Positions 50,470 to 60,935 of a stretch of 64,000 nucleotides of DNA are shown here, piece after piece. The stretch's first letter is position 1; each line of letters starts with the position of its first letter. Made by a program: the position numbers and the translations under genes. Under the pieces are notes generated by a model. That model worked only from the letters and a program-made list of their open reading frames with translations. It was not told the origin of the DNA and ran no database searches. Source of the stretch: Siphlonurus alternatus (Eukaryota > Arthropoda > Insecta > Ephemeroptera > Siphlonuridae); the NCBI GenBank assembly GCA_949825025.1, contig OX463787.1, positions 992,001 to 1,056,000 on the forward strand. The letters are read 5' to 3'.

Positions 50470-52387
50470 ACGAATTTTAAAGACAAGAAAACTTTTTTTA
50501 TTTGCCACACCCTAAAATAAGAACATATGTAAAATCTATTGCAAAAAATGTGACACCCTTAACTCAGAGACGCTTTATTTGTGCATGGATTTATAAATGC
50601 GAGTCTGTATATTATAGTTGTAATAGCTAAACACAATTAGATTACTCAAATTAAAGATATAATATTAGTTATGAACTAAATTTTATTTAAAATATTACTG
50701 AAAATTTGTATACAATTATCAGAGCAAAATTTAATTTTTATGAGATTTTTTACTGAATTTGAAGTGTGTTTTTTGAAAACGGGACAGCAAAATTCGAGTC
50801 TGTAAATTTGGATTTTCTTTCGCAATAAAATTTTGATAGTTATTATTATTTTTTTAAAATATAAAAGTTCACTTTTATTCAGCAAGCTGTAATTTATGCT
50901 GTTTGGATTTACACTATTATTTATAAAAATTATTATTATTATTTTTTTTTTTTGGAAATGTTCATTATTATTATTAATAGATCAATCAAGTAATAATAAA
51001 GAATCAGAATTTCCTTACATTACCTGCAAATATATATACAGTACAATGCAAATATTATTATATATTGCTAATCTTGATCTATTACCTGGTAACATAATTT
51101 TTAAAATGAAATTGACAATGTATACAAATTTGATATTAATCCATGAATCGTTTTTGCATTTACGAACATAATTACATTACGTTGTATTTATAATTTTTAT
51201 TGTTCACATTATTGTATTTTCGGTAAATGTTTACATTAATGCCTCTTCGCGAAATTAACTTTTCTCTATAAGAAAATGTTCCATAGGCCTTGAAATGATT
51301 TTTATTTTATTTTACCCATGTCAATTTATACACATATTTACATTTTACAACAAAATTAAAAGAATATTAAAACAACAAACAAAAGAAAGTAAAAATAAAA
51401 ATTAACAAATATAGCCCATTTTTGAAAATTTTTAGGGTGAGGACCAATACTGTAGCACCAAAGTGGCACCATGACACAAAAGTGGCATTTATCCATAATA
51501 TACACAATATTAATTGACCCATAGAGGCCTAGTCAATTAAAATATAATGATATTCTGTGTGCTTATTTTTTTCGGTGGAACCTCTAAATTGGTTGAAATT
51601 CTTAAATATTAAGGATTAAATATTGCAGCATTTCCTCCATTTTTCGGCATGATCCGACCAATCAGAAATTTTGTTAAGTTCTATCTGGGTGCATGTGATG
51701 GGTCATGTTGCGTCTTTAATTTTGCTCCAATTCATTTTTTTTATTAGGAAAGAAGCCATCCACCTCGAAATAAAGTATATATTTCTGATGAGGAATTTTT
51801 AGCTACAAATGCTTCATCGCAATATAGAAGAAGGCAAATTTAGTATATTTTTTTATAGTTTAAATTTCACGGTTCATGACGCAAGGGTCCACTTCTTTTT
51901 GCGCCTGTCTGTACCGATCTGATATGCATCAGACAAGTTATATAAATGCTTCCTGTTCAGTGTGCTGCAAGGTCGCCCACAGATGGTTCTCGGAATAATT
52001 TCATTAAAATATGTTGCGTATACTTCAATACGTTTTCACATGTCCATGTTTATAGATTTAGAAGAATATAAGCTTGCGATTAGTAGATCGTGAACCACTC
52101 TGAAAATTGTAGCAAAAATCCCTGATATCAGAGAATTATTTTTTTGAAAAAAATAGACTGAAATTGTTGAAATTATTTTGATATTCATAATTTAAAATTA
52201 GTAATTTTTTTAAAGAAAAAATATTATAACTCAAATTCTACACTAACTTATTTTTTACTCCCACAGTTAGTTTGATATTTATTTTAGGGACTAAAATAAT
52301 TTTTACCATTCTAAAATATGGAGCCTTATTAATTAATTACAGATCCATATAAATAATGTTTTTCTTAAATATAGGGAGTTTTCAATA
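50470..52387. other. AT-rich intergenic sequence, no gene seen
   Basis: No coding or RNA feature recognised. The part around 51640-52000 is less AT-rich but has no open frame of note. Confidence 0.5.
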
Positions 52388-52509
52388 GCTCTGTTCGTAA
52401 ATACACCAATCAGTAAGAATCGATATTTAAAATTTTCATTGTTGAGCATCACATGGAATACAGTAAAAATCGGTTCTTTAATTCTGATTGTGTCTTTACG
52501 AACGCAGCT
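52388..52509. mobile_element. Palindromic MITE family G, copy 3, diverged
   Basis: AGCTCTGTTCGTAAATACAC and GTGTCTTTACGAACGCAGCT. The ends match copy 2. Confidence 0.72.
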
Positions 52510-53190
52510 TTTAATTTAAATGATCTGAAAAGCATTATTTGAATTTTATGTTCCAGTTCAAATTAATATAATACAAATTGTAAATATATCACATTATTCT
52601 AGTATTGTTTAAATTTAATTTGGTTTAAATTAAAATTATTTTAAAACCAACTTTAATAACATTAATGTTGGTCTAAGTTTATTACAAAAATTGTCTCATG
52701 TGCAATATGCGCTATAATTTACATATAAAAAAGCGTTGTTGAAACCGATATATAATAAACCTAAAAAATATTAGTAAAATATAATATAATATTTAAAAAA
52801 AAAATGTTCGAGGGCATTAGATAAATTTTTTACTACGTACAAAAGTACTCAAAACAAAACAAAAAATTAATATTAGAATAATATTAAATACATAAAATAA
52901 ATATAATTTTTTTTTTAAAATAATGAATTTAATATTATAAAATTATTTAAATAAAATTAAAATAGAAAATCTTTTGTTAATTGTTTTTTATTAATTTAAA
53001 TTTACATTTTAAATTTATTATAAAGTAAATATTTTCCAACATTCTGTAAAAAAAATTGCTAAAGGTTTCACTGTCACAATTCTTTCATGTGAAAAAGCAA
53101 TAAAATTGATTCAATATTTTGATCTGTATAATTATTTAAATTGTCGAATTAAATATTACAATTATTACATGCACCTATAAGTGGGATATG

Positions 53191-53348
53191 TGATTGATGG
53201 CATCCTCTATCAATTGCCGACCATTCTGACTGAGGTTTTCATGGTTTCCTCAGTTACAACCAGGCAAATGCTGGGATGGATTGCTTAGGCCATGGCTGCC
53301 CCGGTTTGGAAGGGACGGGAGATTATATTCACTAAAAAAAAAAAAAAG
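53191..53348 (+). mobile_element. SINE with arthropod-type core, poly(A) tail
   Basis: GCATCCTCTATCAATTGCCG, CTGACTGAGGTTTTCATGG and GCTGGGATGGATTGCTTAGG, ending in 14 A. Confidence 0.75.
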
Positions 53349-53678
53349 TGATAATATAAGTAATGAGATACAATCATTTTCTAATAGATGGAATAAATCT
53401 TGTAGCTTCTCATGCATGTCATCCTTTCACTTACAACATCTTTGTAATAATCTTGGTGATAGATTATAGTGACATTGCCTAATGACCCAACAGATAACAT
53501 GTTGGCTACCAGAAGGGAAAGGAGTTGCAAGGTCTTAGTATTGTATAATATGTAGTAGATTGATCATTATCTTTTTATGTATTACAATATCATAACTTCT
53601 AATAGTTATCATTACCGGGAACCACCTTTTTTGTTAACAATTGTTTAACCTAATAATTAAATACTATATATAATTAAT

Positions 53679-53966
53679 ACAAAGTCTTCTGCTCGTTGTT
53701 GGTAAACAAAGTATTGTTGTGTAATGTCTGTCGCGTGAAAGGAAAAACATGGGACGGTTGTTGATTTACATGTTAACTTATGGAAAATGACCGTTAGTTA
53801 TGAAGTTGAAACGGTTAACTAGCGCCAACAATGCCATTTATACGTTCTCTGCTCTGGTGGTAAAATTAGGCATTATGTCGTCCCATGTTTAACAATGAAA
53901 AAGGCTTCATGCGACAGACATTATAAACAATGGTTTGTTACAACCATTGCGAGTAGAAGATTTTGT
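53679..53966. mobile_element. MITE with ACAAAGTCTTCTGCTCG ends
   Basis: ACAAAGTCTTCTGCTCG mirrors CGAGTAGAAGATTTTGT. The inner arms AATGTCTGTCGCGTGAA and TTCATGCGACAGACATT pair, as do CATGGGACG and CGTCCCATG. Related to the hairpin at 17622-17675. Confidence 0.78.
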
Positions 53967-54102
53967 AATTATATAAAATAATGGTTATATTAATCTACAA
54001 TGAAGTATAAAACAAGAAACATGCAACAACAATTATAATCAGAAAGCATTTTTATTTTAAATGGCATCTAATAATTAATTCATATTAGCAACTTTGAGTA
54101 AG

Positions 54103-54350
54103 AAAACGAGGAAACCCGAGTGAGAAAGGTCGGTAGTACCTATTGAATGACATGAAATTTTCATGATCTCTTAGTGGTCTATTTAGCTCAGAAAACGTGG
54201 AAACCTGAGTGAGAAAGGTCAGTACGTCACTAATGAATATGAATTTCACTAGACTCAATTGATTTATTTACATCATCAATTGTAATTAAGGGAAACGTGG
54301 AAACCTGATTGAAAAAGGTCGGAAGGTCCTCTCGAATGTCTTGAACTTGT
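54103..54350 (-). repeat. Three diverged tandem units resembling the SINE core
   Basis: GAAACCCGAGTGAGAAAGGT, GAAACCTGAGTGAGAAAGGT and GAAACCTGATTGAAAAAGGT recur about 90-105 bp apart. They resemble the reverse complement of the SINE core. The link is tentative. Confidence 0.5.
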
Positions 54351-55209
54351 CAGTAGCGGTCTATTTATCTTGGACCGCCTAGCTCGACAAACCAGGTCAG
54401 TGTAGCGATCCATTCTCTTGTTGACAAGCTATGTAGGACTTGCAGATTATGGAGCTAGAAAAACTGGACGATATTACAGTTCGCTATGTTTATTTATAAG
54501 GCTCGTGCAAAACAATCTTCGTAATATTGTATAGAGAATATGTCAATATATTATTGTACCTATGTAGAAGAAGCATATTTTTTTCATCATGTATTTGGTA
54601 GATTATTTAAAATTAGAAATAATTTTTAATTTTATATTTGAATCATATTTGATTTTTTTTTTATTACAATTAATATTTTATTTTAAAGTTTATAACTTTA
54701 ATATTTTAAAAACATATATTAAATTAATTTTTGCATTTAGTAAAGTTAATAATAATTTAAATTTAATTTATTTTAAATAAAACTCATAATTACATGAATG
54801 AAGTAAAAAATTACGTTTTGTAGAACAATCATTCTACATTTTTGGTTGAATATTCAATAACATATGGAAAATAAGAGTACATTAAAAATTTGGCAATGTT
54901 TTTAATGAGGAGCATTATATTTTTAGCTCCCTATCTCGTACACTGATATATAAGACTTGTAAACAGAAGGATAAAATGTTTTTTTTTTCCTTGCATATTT
55001 ATTTTGTACAATTAGTTATGAATTAAGAGCAATTTTTTATTTCAAACTTAATTTGTAAGTATATTTTTAATTGTTTTTTGTTTTAAATTTTAGTTTTATT
55101 TATTTTTAGATTTATATTTTTATTATTTACGAATTGCATTTAATTTTTTATTTTTAACTTACTTGTTAGTATTTTTTATTGTATTATATTCTAAATATTA
55201 AATATACCA
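54351..55209. other. AT-rich intergenic sequence, nothing recognised
   Basis: Long T-rich tract; no coding character. Confidence 0.5.
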
Positions 55210-55410
55210 GCCATGCACCGCCAAACTTTCACAAGTGGCGCTTGCTAAAGAACACCCACTCGTGCATCCGGGAGGTGATTGATGGCATCCTCCATCAATT
55301 GCCGACCATCCTGACCAAGGTTTCCAAGGTTTCCTCAGTCACAACCAGGCGAATGCTGGGATGGATTGCTTAAATGTGGCCAATACCCTATACTAGGGTT
55401 CAGTTAAAAA
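55210..55410 (+). mobile_element. SINE of the 53.2-kb family
   Basis: Shares GATTGATGGCATCCTCCATC, CAATTGCCGACCATCCTGAC and AATGCTGGGATGGATTGCTT with 53191-53348. It extends further 5' and has lost its poly(A). Confidence 0.7.
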
Positions 55411-56454
55411 GCTAGAAAATATTAAATATATAAATATAATAATTGTACAGATTTATGTAAACAATCATACAAATCAGACTTGCTGTCTTGGGGCAATTAC
55501 GTGTTTTAATTACTATATAATTATTCAAAAAAGAAATCGGCCACAATTTATATATTCAAATAACAATTCAATAATACAGTATATAAAAATAAAATTTATG
55601 AGTTTTTAATATCGCTATAATATATTATAACGACGGCTCATAAACCATTTTTATAATGAGGAATTTGCATGCGTGAATCTGATTGGCTTAATCGAAAGAG
55701 GGGGCTGAGAAATACATGTGTGAATTTTATGCGAATTTTTTGAGCACTGCAAGTATGCTCAAATGCATATTTAAAAGATGCACTTTACCTGGAGGCGATG
55801 GCGCATCGCCAGTGACGTCATCGCTATGTCAGGTTCGGTTCACTATAGATATGCATACCTGTACGCACCTGCATAACAGGTAGCCAATCAAAAACAACCT
55901 AGCCAAAATTCAAAATTTCAAATGCCTAGCCTATGAGTTTTAAAACTTAAAAAATGCACATTAAATATTCCATATACGCGTACTGTAAAAACACACTGGG
56001 AGATAAGTAATATTACAAACGTACCTTTCATCATATTTAAATAATAGAAATTGTTTCGCAAATAGTTTCATTTAATTAAAGAGAAGATGCAATCGATGCA
56101 ATATCAAGTCCTGCCACCAACTTTTCTGTTTAAATTATTGCATGGCGCGTCATGCAGCAATCAGCCAATAAAAATGTGTAAATTTATCACACTGGACTCC
56201 TTCCGTATCTGCTGATTATCTATTGAATTATTTTATTAAACCTAAAACTGAGCCTCTTTTCTTATCTACGAAGATAGTAGGATATGCCGTAGGATTCAAT
56301 ATTTAACTTTATTAAGACCCTTGAATCATAATTTATCAATGTCTTTTCAACCCCCTGTTTGCTGCCGGTTGCTGCTGCTGAAACCAGAAACGGAAGGATT
56401 GAAAAATAAATACAGTTTTAATTTCAACTTTATTAACACGCCTAAATGTGGTCG

Positions 56455-56514
56455 AGTGAAAAGCATTCGCCTTCCATGCAAGAGGTGAAGGGTTCAAATC
56501 TCCCCCGGTTCAAT
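56455..56514 (+). pseudogene. tRNA-Gly(TCC)-like sequence, left arm
   Basis: Box A-like TGGTCGAGTG, anticodon-loop-like CTTCCAT and box B GGTTCAAATCT are present in order. No 5' strand pairs with the 3' acceptor-like CCGGTTC, and the anticodon stem has a mismatch, so this is a tRNA-derived sequence rather than a working gene. Confidence 0.55.
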
Positions 56515-56805
56515 TTACGTTTTTAGTAGCACGAAGAAGTTTATTTCATATTTTTAACTCTAACGGGGTAAAATAGTTTTGTTTATAATTTCTTATTAAT
56601 TTTTCTATCATTGAATGAAACGCTTTTTTTGTTTGGTTTTTTCTTTTTTTTTTTTTTTTTTTGCAAAGTTTTTGTAAGTGCGTATTTATATGAAAAAGTG
56701 TCACTTATAATAGTATAACATGATTATATTGTAAGAAAAAATAAGATTATTTTACCCCGTACGTTTGAATTAATTCTTCGTGCTACTAAAAATGTAAATT
56801 GAACC

Positions 56806-56868
56806 GGGGGAGATTTGAACCCCTCACCTCTTGCATGGAAGGCGAGTGCTTTTCCACTCGACCACATA
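56806..56868 (-). pseudogene. tRNA-Gly(TCC)-like sequence, right arm
   Basis: Mirror copy of the left-arm sequence with TGGTCGAGTGG, CTTCCAT and GGGGTTCAAATCT on the minus strand. It has the same lack of acceptor pairing. Confidence 0.55.
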
Positions 56869-57736
56869 CAGGCGGGATAGAAATGTTGAAATTAAAACTG
56901 TATTTATTTTTCAATCCTTCCGTTTCTGGTTTCAGCAGCAGCAAACAGGGGGTTGAAAAGACATTGATAAATTATGATTCAAGGGTCTTAATAAAGTTAA
57001 ATATTGAATCCTACGGCATCCTACTATCTTCGTAGATAAGAAAAGAGGCTCAGTTTTAGGTTTAATAAAATAATTCAATAGATAATCAGCAGATACGGAA
57101 GGAGTCCAGTGTGATAAATTTACACATTTTTATTGGCTGATTGCTGCATGACGCGCCATGCAATAATTTAAACAGAAAAGTTGGTGGCAGGACTTGTGAT
57201 ATTGCATCGATTGCATCTTCTCTTTAATTAAATGAAACTATTTGCGAAACAATTTCTATTATTTAAATATGATGAAAGGTACGTTTGTAATATTAATTAT
57301 CTCCCAGTGTGTTTTTACAGTACGCGTATATAGAATAATGTGCATTTTTTAAGTTTTAAAACTCATAGGCTAGGCATTTGAAATTTTGAATTTTGGCTAG
57401 GTTGTTTTTGATTGGCTACCTGTTATGCAGGTGCGTACAGGTATGCATATCTATAGTGAACCGAACCTGACATAGCGATGACGTCACTGGCGATGCGCCA
57501 TCGCCTCCAGGTAAAGTGCATCTTTTAAATATGCATTTGAGCATACTTGCAGTGCTCAAAAAATTCGCATAAAATTCACACATGTATTTCTCAGCCCCCT
57601 CTTTCGATTAAGCCAATCAGATTCACGCATGCAAATTCCTCATTGAAACTCCTTTAATATCCATCTGCACTGATCATTCAACCTCTTATGAAAATTTCAA
57701 TTATTTTCATAAAATCTGACGGCATCGTAAGGGCTT

Positions 57737-58109
57737 CTCTGAATTGAAATAATTTTCATCTTTATATATATGCGTTTTTTTAATATCACGCTCTTCGTCT
57801 TTTTTTCTCTCATTTTGCACCATTTGAGAGGAAAAAGACGAGATTACGCCTTCTTTCCTCTTATTAAGAATTTGTTTGTATGAACTATTGTATTCTTTAT
57901 AATCGGATTACCTAACTTGTGGTCTGTTTTTTTGAATAAATATAATAAATAATAAATAAATATTGAGCATAAAATGTTAAAAATATTGTCTTCATTTCAT
58001 CTTCACTTTGAGCAATTAAGGAAGAAATTATATGTGTTTTAGAGGTGAAAAGATTAGGTTTAGACGTACGTGTAACGGATGAGTTGAAGATGTAATTTTT
58101 CAACTAGGG
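57737..58109. mobile_element. MITE family C, copy 9, with nested insertion
   Basis: CTCTGAATTGAAATAATTTTC to ATTTTTCAACTAGGG. About 95 bp (57866-57960) interrupts the usual CTTATTGAGCATAAAATG. The inserted TTCTTTATAATCGGATTACC resembles 42960-43035. Confidence 0.75.
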
Positions 58110-59160
58110 CATCATAATTCAGAACTCTACTTTTCTAGAGGGACGTTAAAAGATTGTACAGCGAGTTCAATGACCTTTATATAATTGCTGGCAAACTTGA
58201 CACCAACTGTGACACAGTTAACACCCGCAATATGACAGCAGGATTTACAAGTATTGAGTTACCTACACCCTTCTCTGTTACTCTACACTCGGCTTCCTGT
58301 ATCTATTAATTGTAATTGCAATAAATTGATAAAAAAAATCATAAAATAACTGTCCCTTGTGGTTTTGAAGTACGTGCGTACCTATTAATTGCGATAAAAT
58401 AAAAGATTATGAATTATGAATTAATATAGAAACATAATAAAATGAAAACAGTGTATAAAATATAATGTTTGGTTATTTTTTATTTTTAACATTTTAATCT
58501 GATAATGCGCATTATTATAAAAATTTGTTCTTTTTTTTTTTTATTTTTTCGCAGACATAAAGAATCAAATTAATTTTGAAACGTTTATGTCCCTGATAGT
58601 AGTGATAGTAAATATATATTTTTTTTATGTTGAATAAAATTTGCATAATTATTACGTATTTTTATCAACTTATATACGTAAAACTCTGCGAAAACATGAC
58701 GTCAAATATTTTTAGGAAAATTCCATCATAAAAAAAAGTAGATTTCTCCATTAACATATATAATATAGGGGCCACAAGTTATATCACTTTTTATTATTTC
58801 TTAATCCACTTTTTCACTATAGTGATATAATTTTCTATATAAAAAAACATGATACGTAGTATAAAAAATAGCTTATTTCTAAATTCTGATGTTAAACTAT
58901 AGTAAATTGAACCTTATGTTTGTGAATGTCATTTTATGTTACTGCAACTTACAGGATTTATGGTTGTAAACATGGAGAGAAATTTTTCTTTCATGTACTC
59001 TTTATTAATGATATTAATGATGTAAGTGTGACGATATATCGTGTTATTTATCATTACAACAATACCGTTCATTATTGTTAATTGTTGTAAGTGCATGAAC
59101 CAAATTAATTATGATGTGTAATGTTTTATTTTTAACTTTTTTTGTGACATTTTTCCACAT
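58110..59160. other. Intergenic sequence, nothing recognised
   Basis: AT-rich; one TGACGTCA at 58697. No gene or repeat assigned. Confidence 0.45.
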
Positions 59161-59167
59161 AATAATG

Positions 59168-59345
59168 TCTGAACGACAGATAACACGAAACAGCTGATCG
59201 ATGTAGTCCCATTTGATTTTAACATGTAAAGCTTAGCAACCTCGTAATAATTCTGTTTTTTTTTTTTTTTTTTTTTTTTAGAGACAGTCCTTAGCACCAA
59301 GAAGTTGCAGAAAAAATTTCAAAATAATCGGAGAAGTCGATTTTT
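59168..59345. mobile_element. MITE family A, single-arm fragment
   Basis: Only one arm is present: CAGCTGATCGATGTAGTCCC, an AACATGTAAAGCTTAGCAA segment, then a long T run and GAGACAG. The other arm is missing. Confidence 0.6.
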
Positions 59346-60024
59346 TTTTTAAATATATTATATAAAATTTATATTTTGATACTTACCGATTCAATCAATT
59401 AAACAAAATAAAAATACAAATTAAGGCTATATAGATCTCATACATGCATCGTACCCTATTAATTGTATACGAATATTTACTTAATTATAAATTCAAATAC
59501 GAAAATGCAAGGTGTAATAATAATAATAATATAATATACGCTTACATTTATTTATTATTTATTTATTTTAAAATAATATCGATCAATACTACATAAGAGA
59601 AATTCACAGTTGTCGATCATATATATAATGTTACAATTTTTTTTAAATATTATATGTTCTATAGCTTATAGGGGAATAGCCTCATCAACAAAATCGAGGT
59701 GTGATTAAAAAAATGAATTATTTTATGTCATTTGGATATTGGTGAAAACTGTCCCGGAATTTCCCTTAAATTGTAGGTCACTTCAACCATAAGTAAGGCC
59801 AGAACTAGCTGGAGCAATGCATATATATGTGTACCTACCAAGCCTATAACACACCGATCCTATACTCATCAGCCGTATCAGCAGCAGCACAATAAAAAGG
59901 ACACGCAAGCGCCATCACTTGGAAAGCACGAGCACTCGAAATGCAGAATTTTATAAGAATATTATAATGATAAAAGGAATAATATTATGTATTATATAAT
60001 CTAATTTAAACAAAAGCATCCAAT
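59346..60024. other. Intergenic sequence, nothing recognised
   Basis: AT-rich stretch with ATAATAATAAT tracts before a pair of SINEs. Confidence 0.45.
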
Positions 60025-60253
60025 TGACCTTATAACGTTCTTTGGACATCGCTTTGGTCCATTGAGAAAAAGTAGAGGTGTCCGTCCTGACTGAGGTTTT
60101 CCACGGTTCCCTCAGTTTCACCTCAGCGAATGCTGGGTCGCGTAAGCATGCCGGCCGTGGCCACTATCCGTTCCCTACCTTATCCCTACCCAGTACCCCG
60201 CCGCGAGCTGTTAAGCTCTTAGGGGTGTATCCTTGTAAAAAAAAAAAAAAATA
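60025..60253 (+). mobile_element. SINE with related core, poly(A)-tailed
   Basis: GTCCGTCCTGACTGAGG, GCGAATGCTGGGTCGCG and CCGGCCGTGGCCACTATCCG form a core shared with the other SINEs. It ends CTTGTAAAAAAAAAAAA. Confidence 0.75.
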
Positions 60254-60300
60254 ATTAATTGTTATATTAAGAAAAAAAATATATGCCTTATATTTTTTTT

Positions 60301-60610
60301 TTTTAGTTTTTAATCAAACCCTATTGGGTACTTCTATTTACTAATTACATACTACTTGAAACCCCGAACCTTCCGAAACCCTAACTTGAGCGTTTCGCGG
60401 GCTCTTCTGGAACGGGGGCGGCCACGGCCTTGCAAATCCATCCCGGCATTTGCCTGCGGCTGAGGGAAACGTGTAAACCTCAGCCAGGATGGACGCTACA
60501 GCTTTTGTCAATGAACCGGAAGTGCAATGGTCCAAAGCCAGGGGAACCACATAGTGGAAAAGCGCAACGTTTTACCCCTGGGTGGGAAACGTGGTTTTTG
60601 TTGAAAATGG
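60301..60610 (-). mobile_element. SINE of the 5S-headed family, minus strand, head lost
   Basis: The reverse complement reads from CCATTTTCAACAAAAACCAC through the body to GGGTTTGATTAAAAAC. It stops exactly where the 5S-like head would begin. Confidence 0.83.
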
Positions 60611-60670
60611 TATGCCTTATATAGTAAAATGATCGAGAATATATTATAATCATTCATATAAATTAATTAA

Positions 60671-60795
60671 TTTTGTATACCTGATGTTTTGCCTACTGAT
60701 GGGGTGTGTTGAGGAGAGCATAAATTCTATATAATATAAGTTTTTTTTCATAATTTTTATGAATGGGATTTAAAAAAAAAATTGTTAAAATATTT
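60671..60795. mobile_element. MITE family F, fragment
   Basis: TTTTGTATACCTGATGTTTT, CCTACTGATGGGGTGTG and AGGAGAGCATAAA match the family F right arm. Confidence 0.6.
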
Positions 60796-60935
60796 TTTTA
60801 ATTAGATATATTCATGATCGAGATATTTGAATGTAATACAAAGACTCATGCATGGACTCATGATATAATCTTATTAGCGAGAGCTATAAATATATCAATT
60901 TAATATTTTATAATTTTGACTAAAATTTGATTATG

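Larger units (their letters stand above)
55655..57644. mobile_element. 1.99-kb near-perfect palindrome (foldback-like element)
   Basis: The left arm from AATGAGGAATTTGCATGCGT and the right arm ending ACGCATGCAAATTCCTCATT are inverted copies over about 0.9 kb each, with few differences. The unpaired centre is roughly 56580-56745 and includes a long T run. Each arm has a tRNA-like sequence, one TGACGTCA and several ATTGGCT/AGCCAAT motifs. No ORF of note and no clear target duplication. Confidence 0.9.

Noticed and set aside
56455..56868. Functional tRNA genes
   Set aside because: Box A and box B are present, but no paired acceptor stem can be drawn and the anticodon stem is mismatched in both copies.
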